DNA of 64,000 bases. Origin: Stenotrophomonas maltophilia D457. Lineage in GTDB: Bacteria > Pseudomonadota > Gammaproteobacteria > Xanthomonadales > Xanthomonadaceae. This document shows positions 45,556 through 56,606 of this stretch, piece after piece. Where the stretch lies: assembly GCF_000284595.1 (NCBI RefSeq), contig NC_017671.1, positions 1,025,001 through 1,089,000 on the forward strand, written 5' to 3'. Position 1 is the first letter of the stretch; every line of letters starts with the position of its first letter. The notes under the pieces are model-generated. The model was not told the DNA's origin, did not search any database, and saw only the letters and a list, made by a program, of their open reading frames with translations. The translations under genes and the position numbers were made by a program.

Positions 45556-45935
45556 TGCAACGCCCTCGTGGATGGCGGTGCCGCAGGCGGAGAAGGGCAC
45601 CATTGGAACGTCTCGCCCAGCACCGGAGCAATATGCCTGAGGCTGTCCACCGGCATTTCCAGCGTCGAGTAGGCGCCGCGGCACCAGGCGCCGCGCCATG
45701 GGCGCACGGCCTCGCGCCAGCCAACGGCGCGCTGATCGCGGTCCAGGAACAACAGGTCGAGTGGATACCCCATGGCCAGGGTGTGCACGCTCGAGCAGGG
45801 GGTTATCAGCAGGCCTTGCCCAGGCTGGAGTGGCGCGCGCAACAGCAGGCCGCGCAGCCGCTGGTGCCAGCGATCGGCATGCCAGACGCAGCTGAGCAAC
45901 TGCTGGTGGTTGCGGATCAGGGCCCCGGTTCTCAT
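45552..45935 (-). CDS. DUF192 family protein within the Tad operon
   Basis: 127 residues. Short beta-rich DUF192 domain: GLLLRAPLQPGQGLLITPCS, SVHTLAMGYPLDLLFLDRDQ and the AYSTLEMPVDSL end. DUF192 proteins are usually secreted and of unknown role; here no clear signal peptide is present. It is embedded between tadC and a TadE-like gene with a 4-bp overlap, so it belongs to the operon. Confidence 0.8.
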   Translation of the reverse strand: MRTGALIRNHQQLLSCVWHADRWHQRLRGLLLRAPLQPGQGLLITPCSSVHTLAMGYPLDLLFLDRDQRAVGWREAVRPWRGAWCRGAYSTLEMPVDSLRHIAPVLGETFQWCPSPPAAPPSTRALQ

Positions 45936-45945
45936 GTGCGGGGAC

Positions 45946-46836
45946 TCACAGGATGCCCTGCTGCTTCATCTGCAGGAAGATGAAGTAGGCCAGGACGACG
46001 AAGATCAGCGGGAAGAAGAACAGCACCAGCGGCAGCATCATCTTCACCGGCGCTTCCAGGGCCAGCTTCTCGGCGCGAAGGAAGCGCTCTTCGCGGCGCT
46101 GCATGGCCTGCGAGCGCAGTGTGTCACTCAGGCTGGCACCCACCCGGTCCGCCTGGATCAAAGCGCTGGTGAAGCTGGTCACCTGGGAAATGTCGGCGCG
46201 ATCGGACATGCGCCGCAGCGCTTCGGCACGCGGAAGGCCGGCGCGCAGATCACGCAACATGCGCGAGAACTCCTGTGACAGCGGACCGGGTGGCCCCTTG
46301 TCGACGGACTGTTCGATCGCACCGGTGATGTTCAGGCCCGCTTCGACGGCCATGGTGATGAAGTCGAGGAAGATAGGCAGGTCGCGGATCACATGCTTGG
46401 AGCGCGCTTTCCGCCGTTCGCCCAGCCACAGCGTGGGATACATCCACCCGAAGGGTGCGCCGAATGCCAGGGCCATCAGCACGGAGCCGACTCCGAACCG
46501 GCCCAGCAGGATGATGGTGAGCAACAGGAAGGTACTGGCCACGGCGGCGGAGACGATCCGTGCGCCATACAGTTCTTCCGGTGACAGCACGAAGTCCTGG
46601 CCGGCCGACTGCAGGCTGCGATGCGCGCGCTCCAGCTGTGCCGAGGACAGGCGCGGCCCGGCCAGGCGCGTAGCGACCGTAATCAGCGGCCACAGGATGC
46701 GCAGCAGCAGCGGCAGCGGATCCTGGTAGTTGCGCTGGTCCACCTCGACCGACTGCACCAGTCCGCGCAGCGCGAATGCAAGCAGCCCAACAGCGGCAGC
46801 GGCAAGCAGTGCGACCAGGATGAGCAGGGCGTTCAT
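45946..46836 (-). CDS. tadC: Tad inner-membrane platform protein TadC
   Basis: 296 residues. Type II secretion F-domain protein with membrane helices at the N-terminus, near residues 100-135 and at the C-terminus (LPLVLFFFPLIFVVLAYFIF). The cytoplasmic F domain includes IRDLPIFLDFITMAVEAGLN and DRVGASLSDTLRSQAMQRRE. It pairs with TadB to form the platform driven by TadA. The start overlaps the tadB stop. Confidence 0.92.
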   Translation of the reverse strand: MNALLILVALLAAAAVGLLAFALRGLVQSVEVDQRNYQDPLPLLLRILWPLITVATRLAGPRLSSAQLERAHRSLQSAGQDFVLSPEELYGARIVSAAVASTFLLLTIILLGRFGVGSVLMALAFGAPFGWMYPTLWLGERRKARSKHVIRDLPIFLDFITMAVEAGLNITGAIEQSVDKGPPGPLSQEFSRMLRDLRAGLPRAEALRRMSDRADISQVTSFTSALIQADRVGASLSDTLRSQAMQRREERFLRAEKLALEAPVKMMLPLVLFFFPLIFVVLAYFIFLQMKQQGIL

Positions 46837-47679
46837 ATATCGATCGTCATGATCTTGCGGCACATGCGGTAGCCGAGGTATTCCAGTACCCCGATCAGGG
46901 CCATGACGCACCAGCCGATGAAGGTGTGGAACATGGGGTTCATCGTTTCTGGATAGAACAGCACGAGGAAGCCGACAAGGCCGGCTGGCAGCATCGCCAT
47001 GACGATGCCCTGCAGGCGCCCCTGCGCGGTAAGTGCCTTGACCTTGCCTTCCATGATGAGCTTGCGCCGCAGCGTTTCGGCGAGCGTGGAGAGGCTCTCG
47101 GCGAGATTGCCACCAACCTCGCGCGAAATGCTGACGGCGGCCACGAACAGCTTCACGTCGGCAATGGGCACGCGGGCGGCGAAGTTGTCCAGCGCCTCCT
47201 CCGTGCGCACGCCCATGTGCTGCTCGCGCAGTACCAGTGCCAGCTCCTGGGCCAGTGGAGGCAGGCCGTCATGGGCCAGTGCTTCCAGCGCAGGATTGAA
47301 GCCGACGCCGGCCTTGAGGCTGCCGGCCAGCATCAGCAGCCCGTCGGGCAACTGCTGCTGGATCTGGTCGAGGCGGCGCTGCTTCAGCCAAAGGTAGATC
47401 TTGCGTGGCGCTATGGCCAGCAGGATCAGGGCCAGGATCGGCAGCAGCAGGTTGCCGCCGGTGACGATCCACAGCAGCACGGGAATCGCCAGCAGCATCA
47501 GGACATTGGTCCTGAACAGCACGCGCGGGTCGACGAACAGGAACATGTCGGCCAGATTGACCCGCGCCTGGTCCATGAAGTTGGCGCGGTAGCGGTCCAT
47601 GAAGCCGGAGCTGGCACGCGCCAGCAACAGCACCGAGCCCGTCACGCAGGCAAAACACAGCAGGGCGATCAGCAGGATG

Positions 47680-47687
<8 letters not shown>
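46833..47687 (-). CDS. tadB: Tad inner-membrane platform protein TadB
   Basis: 284 residues. F-domain membrane protein: N-terminal helix, double helix near residues 60-95, cytoplasmic F domain (LPDGLLMLAGSLKAGVGFNP, then SISREVGGNLAESLSTLAET) and C-terminal helices. The start overlaps the tadA stop by eight bases. Confidence 0.92.
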
Positions 47688-49404
<1,717 letters not shown>

Positions 49405-49417
49405 GCGACGGCTCCGG

Positions 49418-50914
49418 TCACTGCACGAAATCTTTGTTCCGGCGCGGCATGGCCTGCTGGCCGCGCTCCTGGATCTGTCGCGCACGCTCCAGGCCATCGA
49501 GGTTTTCCTGCGAGCCCGGCGTCACCACGCGCGGAGTAACGAACATCACCAGCTCGGTACGGTTGCCACGGAAGCCATCGGAGCGGAACAGCTTTCCGAG
49601 GATCGGGATATCGCCCAGCAGCGGCAGGCGCTTGGCATCCTGCTGCGCGCTGGAGTCGATCAGCCCGGAGATGACGATGGTTTCCCCTGCGTGGACATTG
49701 ATTTCCGACTCGGTGCGGCGGGTGGTGAAGCCCGGAACGCCCTGCACGGTCACCGTCGGATCGACACGGCTGACCTCAGCCAGGATGCGGGTGGAGATGT
49801 CCTGGTTGAAGTTGACCAGGGGCTCGATGTCGAGCTTGATGCCGTATTCCTTGTAGTCGACGGTGACCTGGCCGAAACCCTGCGGAACCGGGATCGGCAC
49901 TTCGCCGCCGGCCAGGAACTTGGCCTGCCCGCCGCTGCGGGCGCTGAGTTGGGGCGAGGCCAGCAGGAACGCCTTGCCCTTGTTCATCATCAGGTTGATC
50001 GCCGAGCCGATCTGCGTGGCGATGCCAAAGAAGGCCTGGGTTCCCTGCAGCTTGTTCGGCAGCAGCACGCCGTTGGCCGGGCTCTGCTCGGGGTTGATGC
50101 GGTAGTAGTTGTTGTTGGTGAAATCCTTGACGATGCCCGCCACCGGGCCACGGATGACGTTGTCCCACTGGATGCCGAGTTCTTCCAGCGCATTGGTGTC
50201 GAATTCCATGATCTTCACGTCCATCTGCACCATCGGGCGCATGCCCACCGGGTCGGCAGTAGTGAAATTCAACACCGTCGGGTAGATCTTCTGGATCGCA
50301 TCAATGCGGCTGCCGATGCCCGGGTTGATGTCCTGGCCGGTAATGACCACACGGTCGGCGACCGCATGCACATTGATCTTTTCCACGTCGGCCAGCAGGG
50401 TACGGATGGTCTCGGCCAGGCTGACGGCATCGTTCTCGGAGATGTCCACCTGCACCTGCAGCTGCTTGCCGTTCTGCAGCCACAGGTGAACCGTGGTGGA
50501 GCCGGGCTTCATGCCCATCATGATCAGGTCGCGCGGGCCGACGTTGGTGACCTCGAGCATCTCGCCACTACCGACGGCCACGCGCTTGAGCCCGCTGGGC
50601 AGCGTGTAGACGGCGGCCTGGCCGGCATAGATCCGGGCGCGGGTGGGCAGTGGCACCGCGGGCATGGCCGACGCGCTGGTGCGATAGGCGGGATCGGGAA
50701 CCGGCGCCGGGAAGGCGCTCTGCCCACCGGGTACCGGTGCATGGTTGGTGTTGGGCTGCGGTTGCGCCTGGACAGCAGGGCGCGGTGCGGCCATGACCGG
50801 TACCGGGGTCAGCTGGGTGCCGGTGGTCTGTGCCACGGCCAGCAGTGGCGAGGTGACAACAGCGATGGCCGCAGTGGCGGCGATGAGGCTGCGGATTCCA
50901 TTATTGCTGCGCAT
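49418..50914 (-). CDS. cpaC: Tad outer-membrane secretin (CpaC/RcpA)
   Basis: 498 residues. Signal peptide, a Pro-rich stretch, N-domains (GEMLEVTNVGPRDLIMMGMK, BON-like ADRVVITGQDINPGIGSRID) and a C-terminal secretin domain (QMDVKIMEFDTNALEELGIQ, FLAGGEVPIPVPQGFGQVTV, then LPLLGDIPILGKLFRSDGFR). It forms the outer-membrane pore for the Flp pilus. The start overlaps the end of cpaB by 14 bp. Confidence 0.93.
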   Translation of the reverse strand: MRSNNGIRSLIAATAAIAVVTSPLLAVAQTTGTQLTPVPVMAAPRPAVQAQPQPNTNHAPVPGGQSAFPAPVPDPAYRTSASAMPAVPLPTRARIYAGQAAVYTLPSGLKRVAVGSGEMLEVTNVGPRDLIMMGMKPGSTTVHLWLQNGKQLQVQVDISENDAVSLAETIRTLLADVEKINVHAVADRVVITGQDINPGIGSRIDAIQKIYPTVLNFTTADPVGMRPMVQMDVKIMEFDTNALEELGIQWDNVIRGPVAGIVKDFTNNNYYRINPEQSPANGVLLPNKLQGTQAFFGIATQIGSAINLMMNKGKAFLLASPQLSARSGGQAKFLAGGEVPIPVPQGFGQVTVDYKEYGIKLDIEPLVNFNQDISTRILAEVSRVDPTVTVQGVPGFTTRRTESEINVHAGETIVISGLIDSSAQQDAKRLPLLGDIPILGKLFRSDGFRGNRTELVMFVTPRVVTPGSQENLDGLERARQIQERGQQAMPRRNKDFVQ

Positions 50915-51695
50915 TCGTCGACCCTTTGCCCCCAATGATGAATTGCACGCCAGCACGACCCTGCGTGCCGTTGCCGAGCAGTTCCCTCTGCGTCATGCCA
51001 CTGAGGCCGAACGCACCACGATCCTCCACCTGGCGAAGCATCACCCGCATCGAACCGGCCTTGGCGGCGACCGTGAGTCGCTGCGCCTGTGCCGGTGTCA
51101 GTTCCAGAGTGATGTTCGAATAGCCCTGCTGGTCTTCCGAGGCCGGCGTTTCGCCGACGCGGTTGCCGGTTGCCAGCACGTTGATGTCCTCAAGCAGCGG
51201 CAGCACCCGGGCACCGGTCTGTTCCTGCTCGACGGTGAGCAGGATGTCGACGTGATCCCCGGGAGCAATCATGCCGGAGATCGAGTTCGTCTCGTCCACC
51301 TGGAGGGTGTAGCCCACGTTGCCCTTGGCGATCACGCGCGAGAACTGGTCGTACAGCGGTACCAGTGCACTGGCACCCAGCGGTGCACCTTCGCGGATCG
51401 GCGCGCGCAGCATGCGGCCGCTGTACTCGGACACATTGTCCGGCGTGATCGCATCGGCAGGCGGCAGGTCGGCGGGGACTTCGCGCACTGCAAGGTCGGC
51501 AACGGTGACAATGCTGCCCGGCTCCATGTCGGTCTTGGGCACGGCTACCGGCACCATTTCCACCGGCGGAGCGGCACGCTCGTTCACCGCCTTCTGCACG
51601 TAGCGCACGGCGACCAGGGCCGCGAACAGGCCGAGCGCGAGGGCGATGATGATGAAGACGACGTTGCGGTTGGCTTTCAGCGGGAGCGCCTTCAT
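50901..51695 (-). CDS. cpaB: Tad pilus assembly protein CpaB (RcpC)
   Basis: 264 residues. N-terminal membrane segment (VVFIIIALALGLFAALVAVR) and SAF and RcpC/CpaB domains: AVREVPADLPPADAITPDNV, YTLQVDETNSISGMIAPGDH and VDILLTVEQEQTGARVLPLL. It works with the secretin in periplasmic assembly. The start overlaps the stop of the small pilin-like gene. Confidence 0.92.
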   Translation of the reverse strand: MKALPLKANRNVVFIIIALALGLFAALVAVRYVQKAVNERAAPPVEMVPVAVPKTDMEPGSIVTVADLAVREVPADLPPADAITPDNVSEYSGRMLRAPIREGAPLGASALVPLYDQFSRVIAKGNVGYTLQVDETNSISGMIAPGDHVDILLTVEQEQTGARVLPLLEDINVLATGNRVGETPASEDQQGYSNITLELTPAQAQRLTVAAKAGSMRVMLRQVEDRGAFGLSGMTQRELLGNGTQGRAGVQFIIGGKGSTNAQQ

Positions 51696-51877
51696 ACGAC
51701 TCCCATCGACAGCATGTAGGTGAACCCCTGGTACGCCTTGCGCAGTGAATCGATCAGCTCGAGCACGATGTTCGGCTCGGCGACCAGGACCAGGACACCG
51801 ACGGAAGCGACCACGGCGTACTCGATCAGTGCGGCCCCGCGCTGGCGGCGTAGGGACGGGGGAATGCGTTTTCTCAT
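51692..51877 (-). CDS. Small Flp-like pilin or pseudopilin
   Basis: 61 residues. Basic N-terminus (MRKRIPPSLRRQRGAALIEY) with a Flp-type processing site after RQRG and the conserved Glu-Tyr, then one hydrophobic segment. It is a second Flp-like protein, distinct from the pilin at 55795, with a shorter charged tail (SLRKAYQGFTYMLSMGVV). The start at 51877 is chosen because the longer frame to 51913 adds a non-pilin leader. Confidence 0.75.
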   Translation of the reverse strand: MRKRIPPSLRRQRGAALIEYAVVASVGVLVLVAEPNIVLELIDSLRKAYQGFTYMLSMGVV

Positions 51878-51887
51878 GGCGGTGGTC

Positions 51888-52556
51888 TCAGTGCTGCGAC
51901 TGGTTGACGACAATCGAGGTTCCCTGCTCGTGCCGGTTGAAGGTCATGGTCATTTCCTGGCTGCCCTTGCTGTAGCGGACAACGCACTGCAGCGCGATCA
52001 TCGAACACCCCGCAGGGCCGGAACTTCGGCTCCAGCCGTCCGCAGGGAGGCGGCTGGCATAGAAGGCATCGGTCTGGAACGGAGACAGCGTGCTTTCCAT
52101 GGACAGGCTGCGCCCGGGCGTGTCCAGGTAGGTGATGTCGTTGATCACCTGCGTCCCGGACGGTTTCGGGAAATCGGCGCCGGCCGCGGCATCGGGCTTG
52201 CGCTTGAGCAGGCGTGTAATGCCGATCTGTGACTGGCTGCCACTGCCCTTGGCCGATACCTCGATGGTCACGTAGTACTCGCCGTGTGCGTGGCCGATCA
52301 CGGTCTTGCCGCCGACCTCGTTGATCACGGTCTGCCCGGGCCATTCGCGGTTGTAGTAGCTGACGATGGACGACACCGGCAATGCGGACGTGAAGCGCGA
52401 GATGCGCATGGGCAGGCCGTTGTAGAGCATGTCCTTGGCCACCCACTCGCTCTGCGCGCCCTCGGGCTCGGGAATGTCCGGCCAGGACGCGGCCAGCGCA
52501 GGCCAGGCGAACAGCAGCGCGGCCAGTGCCGCCAGCAGGTCAACGCGACGGCGCAT
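51888..52556 (-). CDS. Secreted protein of unknown function in the Tad operon
   Basis: 222 residues with a signal peptide (LLAALAALLFAWPALAASWP). The mature protein has alternating strands with NGLPMRISRFTSALPVSSIV, SYYNREWPGQTVINEVGGKT and VNDI-like GTQVINDITYLDTPGRSL. No known domain is recognised. It overlaps the upstream TadE-like gene by 17 bp. Its position between pseudopilin genes suggests a periplasmic accessory of pilus assembly. Confidence 0.72.
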   Translation of the reverse strand: MRRRVDLLAALAALLFAWPALAASWPDIPEPEGAQSEWVAKDMLYNGLPMRISRFTSALPVSSIVSYYNREWPGQTVINEVGGKTVIGHAHGEYYVTIEVSAKGSGSQSQIGITRLLKRKPDAAAGADFPKPSGTQVINDITYLDTPGRSLSMESTLSPFQTDAFYASRLPADGWSRSSGPAGCSMIALQCVVRYSKGSQEMTMTFNRHEQGTSIVVNQSQH

Positions 52557-53355
52557 AGGCAGGCAACTTGTCGACAGGCACCACGTCGGGCGCGATGTAA
52601 CCGGGATCAAGCCTGCTCAGCGTCCCGATCATCGGGATGCCGGAGAGGCCGTCAAACGCCTTGGCGATGCCCGCCATGTGCTGGGATGGCACCAGTGGCT
52701 TGACCTGCGCGATCACCGAGCGTGACGAGTTGACCTTGAGCCCGGAACCGGCTGCATTCCAGGGGTCGGCCAGCACCACATGGGTGGCCTGCAGCTTCAG
52801 GCCCAGCGAATCGAAGGGTTCCAGATAGGCGGCAGCACTGCCGTTGGCACTTTTCAGATCCTGCACATCCAACCGCAGCTGGGCCTGGGTCAGGCCGTTG
52901 CGGTTGGGCGGGAACGAACCGAACATCGAGGTCACGTCGCCGATCTTCTTCATCATGCCGCCTGCCGACGTGCTGGTGTAGGAGACCAGGGCGAGGTCAC
53001 CGCGCCGCACCAGCGGCTGGTTGGAGAAGGTATTCATCAGGACGTCGCCGACGGCGGCATCGCGTGCGCCGGTCTGCGCCTGGCTGACGATGGGATCGTT
53101 GGCACGCCCGAAATAGCGGTCGACGGCAAGATCGCGCTGGCGGCCGCTGGCCGGCAGCTTGTAGTCCGGCGATACGGTGGCTTCCCAGGCGATCGCGCGC
53201 GCGGCCTGCTGGGTGGCCTGGCGGGCGTGGATGTACTTGGCCAGGATCGGGATCAGCAGGAAGATCGGCACCAGCACGGCGCAGAGCACGGCGACTTCGG
53301 TGAGACTCTGGCCGCGCTGGCGACGCGCGCCGCGGAATGGGCGTTCCCTGTCCAT
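52540..53355 (-). CDS. TadE/TadG-like pseudopilin
   Basis: 271 residues. N-terminus RRQRGQSLTEVAVLCAVLVP matches the TadE-type prepilin segment (Gly, then Glu at +5), with one membrane helix (VLVPIFLLIPILAKYI). The large extracytoplasmic part has no cysteine cluster. It is the second of the TadE-type proteins in this operon. Confidence 0.78.
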   Translation of the reverse strand: MDRERPFRGARRQRGQSLTEVAVLCAVLVPIFLLIPILAKYIHARQATQQAARAIAWEATVSPDYKLPASGRQRDLAVDRYFGRANDPIVSQAQTGARDAAVGDVLMNTFSNQPLVRRGDLALVSYTSTSAGGMMKKIGDVTSMFGSFPPNRNGLTQAQLRLDVQDLKSANGSAAAYLEPFDSLGLKLQATHVVLADPWNAAGSGLKVNSSRSVIAQVKPLVPSQHMAGIAKAFDGLSGIPMIGTLSRLDPGYIAPDVVPVDKLPAYAPSR

Positions 53356-53370
53356 GGCTACCTCAGCAGG

Positions 53371-54156
53371 TCATCGTTGGGAGGACGGTTCGCGCGGTAC
53401 CTCGAGGTCGCCGCGTTCAAAGGGTTGGCCCACCGTCATGCGCTGCGTGGTCAGGCGGGTGCCATTGCCGTCGAGGGGTTCCTGCTCCAGGACAATGGCG
53501 TAGCGGCTCGGCCGGTAGTCGTTCAGTGCACCGGGGGTGAAGCCCCAGCTGGCACCAGCCGACCACACGCACTGGCTGAACCGTCCGTTCTCGTCCTTCC
53601 ACACGTTGCACGGCTGGCCAGCGACCCTGCGGTTGCCCGCGCGCTGGAAGCCCGGCGAGGCGCTGCCTTCGTCGGCTTCGGCGGCAAAGCGGGTGAGCCC
53701 GTCGCTGTCGGCGGGGGACTGGCTACGCTCTCCCGTTGCCAGATCGACCTGCTCCACGCCGGAGGCGCTCTGGGTCTCCTGCAGGCCGGTGGCCTCCAGC
53801 CGGAACTGGCAGCTGGTCGCAGGGCCATCGTTGAGCAGGCGCCATTCGCGGGTACGGAACACTTCCTCTTTGCTGGAAAGCCAGGCTTCGTAACGAACGG
53901 TTCCCAGGCGGGCGACATCGGCGTCATCCAGTGCGCGGGTCGGCAATCCTGCCGCCTGGCAGTCGCTCAGTGCCTGCTGGTAGCTGGTGCGCGCCGCGTT
54001 GCGTCCATCCACCAGGGTTTCGGCAATCTGGTCAAGATGGATGCCCGGCATGTTCCTGGCAGCGGCGGGCTCGCCGTTGTCCGCCGCGCTGCCACAGCCG
54101 CTGATCAGCAGTGTGGCGATCGACAGGTGCAGGCGATTGAAAACAGCAAACGTCAT
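53371..54156 (-). CDS. Putative lipoprotein of the Tad operon
   Basis: 261 residues. The signal peptide ends in the lipobox LISGC (Cys21). The mature part carries possible disulfides (CQAAG..., SCQFR, PCNVW, QCVWS) and a Trp/Gly-rich segment (CVWSAGASWGFTPGALNDY). No domain is recognised. The start overlaps the stop of the TadG-like gene (ATGA). In other Tad loci a lipoprotein (TadD) with TPR repeats is common; this one shows no TPR pattern. Confidence 0.72.
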   Translation of the reverse strand: MTFAVFNRLHLSIATLLISGCGSAADNGEPAAARNMPGIHLDQIAETLVDGRNAARTSYQQALSDCQAAGLPTRALDDADVARLGTVRYEAWLSSKEEVFRTREWRLLNDGPATSCQFRLEATGLQETQSASGVEQVDLATGERSQSPADSDGLTRFAAEADEGSASPGFQRAGNRRVAGQPCNVWKDENGRFSQCVWSAGASWGFTPGALNDYRPSRYAIVLEQEPLDGNGTRLTTQRMTVGQPFERGDLEVPREPSSQR

Positions 54157-55682
54157 GGCATCAAGGCTCCGGCTGCCGCCAGGGCAGCCTTGGTGGTGGC
54201 ATCGGTCTTGACCAGTCGTGCCTGCCAGTAAGGGCTGAACAGGTTTCCGGTTTCACGCTTGCGGTCATCGCGGCTGAACATGCGCAGCTGCACCGGGCGG
54301 TCGAAGAACACCTGCGCGGAGGAAAGTGCGGCGATCTTGTTGTTGGCCATCCTGTCCGGCAGTTCCATCTGCGAGCCGGCCGGGGCGCCGATGCCGGCGC
54401 CGGACGTGGTGCGCGCGCTGGTGCCGGCGGTCTCGGCATAGATGGTGAAGACCGGGCCGACCTTGTCGCGGTCACGATCATTCTCGGCGTAGGGCTGCAG
54501 TGCCTGCCCGGCCTTGACGTCGTGATAGTCGCGCAGGCCGTTGTAGCCGGTGAAGAAGGCCTTGCGATGCTGGCCATTGGCGAAGCGCACGTTGGCATCC
54601 TGGCTGCGGTCGACAATCCACGCCGCGCCACGATTGCGGCGCACCGCTTCGCCATACGGGCGGTAGCGGCGGCGGTCCCAGTCCGAGTACCAGCCGTTGC
54701 CGTTGCCGAAGCCGTTGAGGAAGCGCTGGTTGCGATAGCTTTCCACGGCCTGCGCACCGCCCCAGCCGACTGGAATATCGATATCGGAAAGCGGCCATGG
54801 CAGCGGAAGCTCGACGGCCATGGTGTCCAGCGCTGCCCATCGGTTGTAGTCGACCATGTCGGTGCCGCCGGACTGCACCAGGAAGCCGAGGAAATCATCG
54901 CTGCGGCTCTTGCTGAAGCCATCACGCGACTGCATCACCACATTGCGGAAGCGGTCGGCGCCCTGGCGCTGCGTGGCCGAGCCACCGTTGGCGGTACGGG
55001 GAATGCTGTAGCGCTGCAGCAGCCGGTTCTCGGCCGTGGCCAGTTGCGTGCCGAGCACCGCGGTTCCGATGGTGCCCAGCTGTGCCTGCGGTGAGTTCCG
55101 CTGCAGCACATCCTTGGCGATGGTGTAGCTGTCCAGCCGCGATACGCCCTCGATGACGAGCTGCACCGAGGCGGCGAACATCATGTTGAGCTTGTCGATG
55201 GCGATGATGGCCGCCTGCGCGACAGGCTGGAACGCCTGGCGGGTGACCTTGAGAATGCGTTCGGCGACCTTGAAGGCGGTTGCCAATGCCTTGAACACCA
55301 CGCCGATGTAGGGAATGGCGGAGAGCACATCCAGCGTGGTGCGGATGACGATGGAGGTGGTGTGCATCTGGTTCAGCCACGAATAGAGGCTGATCGTCTG
55401 TGCCACGGCCACTTCGTTGGCAACGCGGGCACGGTTCATGTAGGCCGCGTAGTTCAGTGCGCGTGCCTGCTGGATCGCAACGCTGTAGGCGGCGGCGTCA
55501 GCCGCATTGACCAGCTCCACCTTCTTGTTCACCACCTGCCCTGTGTTGAACAGCAGGACAATCCCGATGCATAGAACCAGAATGAGTGCCAGCCCGAGAA
55601 CCATTGCTTGGCCGGCGACCGTTCGGTGGCTGGAAACGCCCCGGGCCGCACGGCTTCGTGCCAAAGCCAATGCGCTGCGCAT
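54153..55682 (-). CDS. tadG: TadG-like pilus assembly protein
   Basis: 509 residues. N-terminal membrane segment GQAMVLGLALILVLCIGIVL followed by the signature of the Tad/TadG N-terminal domain (NTGQVVNKKVELVNAADAAA, YSVAIQQARALNYAAYMNRA). The long C-terminal extracytoplasmic part is of unknown fold, with many Asp, Arg and Tyr. TadG proteins anchor or assemble Flp pili. It lies 112 bp after the pilin gene in the same direction. Confidence 0.82.
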   Translation of the reverse strand: MRSALALARSRAARGVSSHRTVAGQAMVLGLALILVLCIGIVLLFNTGQVVNKKVELVNAADAAAYSVAIQQARALNYAAYMNRARVANEVAVAQTISLYSWLNQMHTTSIVIRTTLDVLSAIPYIGVVFKALATAFKVAERILKVTRQAFQPVAQAAIIAIDKLNMMFAASVQLVIEGVSRLDSYTIAKDVLQRNSPQAQLGTIGTAVLGTQLATAENRLLQRYSIPRTANGGSATQRQGADRFRNVVMQSRDGFSKSRSDDFLGFLVQSGGTDMVDYNRWAALDTMAVELPLPWPLSDIDIPVGWGGAQAVESYRNQRFLNGFGNGNGWYSDWDRRRYRPYGEAVRRNRGAAWIVDRSQDANVRFANGQHRKAFFTGYNGLRDYHDVKAGQALQPYAENDRDRDKVGPVFTIYAETAGTSARTTSGAGIGAPAGSQMELPDRMANNKIAALSSAQVFFDRPVQLRMFSRDDRKRETGNLFSPYWQARLVKTDATTKAALAAAGALMP

Positions 55683-55794
55683 AACGAATTCCTGGGCCGG
55701 AGGCCATGGCTGCCCGTCGCGCGCCGCGTGCGGTGCGCGCAGGGAGATTATGCTGGGAGGGCCCTGGCGGCTTCATGCCGCCAGGGCTGGGGTA

Positions 55795-56067
55795 TTACTT
55801 GTTCTTGTACGCGTCCATGCCCTTGGTTTTGTCAGCTTCCTGCTGGGCGCTGTTGGCCTGGTTCTTGGCGCGGTTGATCGACTGCGTCGCGCTCTGGCCG
55901 GAAAGTTCTTTCGACATGCCTGCCACCTGGCTGCGAACCGTGCCTCCGAAGAAGGTGACGGCTCCGATCGCGGCGATGGCGATCAGCGCGGTGATGATGA
56001 TGTACTCGGTCATGCCCTGACCGGCCTGCTTACGGGAAAAACGGATGTGACGACGGCTGCGTTCCAT
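55795..56067 (-). CDS. flp: Flp-type pilin
   Basis: 90 residues. Leader (MERSRRHIRFSRKQAG) followed by the Flp motif GQGMTEYIIITALIAIAAIG with the conserved Glu-Tyr. A hydrophilic, Gln/Ala/Lys-rich helix forms the rest (NRAKNQANSAQQEADKTKG). A strong ribosome binding site (AAGGAGG) and its place as first gene fit the major pilin of the Tad operon. A prepilin peptidase (TadV) is not encoded nearby, so another peptidase such as PilD would process it. Confidence 0.88.
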   Translation of the reverse strand: MERSRRHIRFSRKQAGQGMTEYIIITALIAIAAIGAVTFFGGTVRSQVAGMSKELSGQSATQSINRAKNQANSAQQEADKTKGMDAYKNK

Positions 56068-56606
56068 GTATTTCCTCCTTGATGGCAGGAATCCTCCCGG
56101 GTGTGCGGGATATTCGGCGTGTCCGCTGGGGGATCCTGATTAATGGCAGGGCGAGGTAAAGACAGGAAGCTCACACCCTGGTTCGTCGAAAATTTGTCGC
56201 TTGTTCGAGAACGGGGCCAAGCCTATCGACAGAAAATTGACGATACAAGTCAGGTTTTTCCGATATGCAATGAAATATCTGAAAATGTGATGCACATTGC
56301 AGATTAACAATTGTCTGCACATAATCACGTCAAATTTGAGCTAGATGCACCGCTTTTCGTTAAGGAAATTAACACTTAACTGACATATTTGTGTCACGCA
56401 GGCGGCTTGTGGTGCCGGAATATTGGCGCGCTACAGAGGGCGCGTGCACGGCCTGCTTCTTGTTCGAACGGCATGAGAGATCCGCGTGTTTTTATCTCGT
56501 TGCATCCGCGGCAAAACAAATGACCGTGCGGCGCGGAAAAGAAAAAAGCACATGCAGGGCATGTGCTTTTTCCGGAGTGCTTCAACGCAGTAACGTCGTG
56601 GTGATA
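56068..56606. promoter_or_regulatory. AT-rich control region upstream of the Tad operon
   Basis: About 540 bp between the flp pilin gene and the OmpA-like gene. Positions about 56150-56400 are far richer in A and T than the rest of the window, with runs such as GAAAATTTGTCGC and ATTAACAATTG. Such regions upstream of surface-structure genes are typical targets of H-NS-like silencers. A 62-codon frame on the minus strand here is not credible as a gene. A terminator (56543-56571) closes the OmpA-like transcript. Confidence 0.5.
56543..56571 (-). terminator. Rho-independent terminator after the OmpA-like gene
   Basis: Perfect 13-bp stem AAAAAGCACATGC / GCATGTGCTTTTT with a three-base loop; on the minus strand it ends in a U-tract 36 bp beyond the OmpA-like stop. 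Confidence 0.88.

Noticed and set aside
56140-56328. 62-codon minus-strand frame in the AT-rich region
   Set aside because: No ribosome binding site and a composition unlike any neighbouring gene; treated as non-coding.
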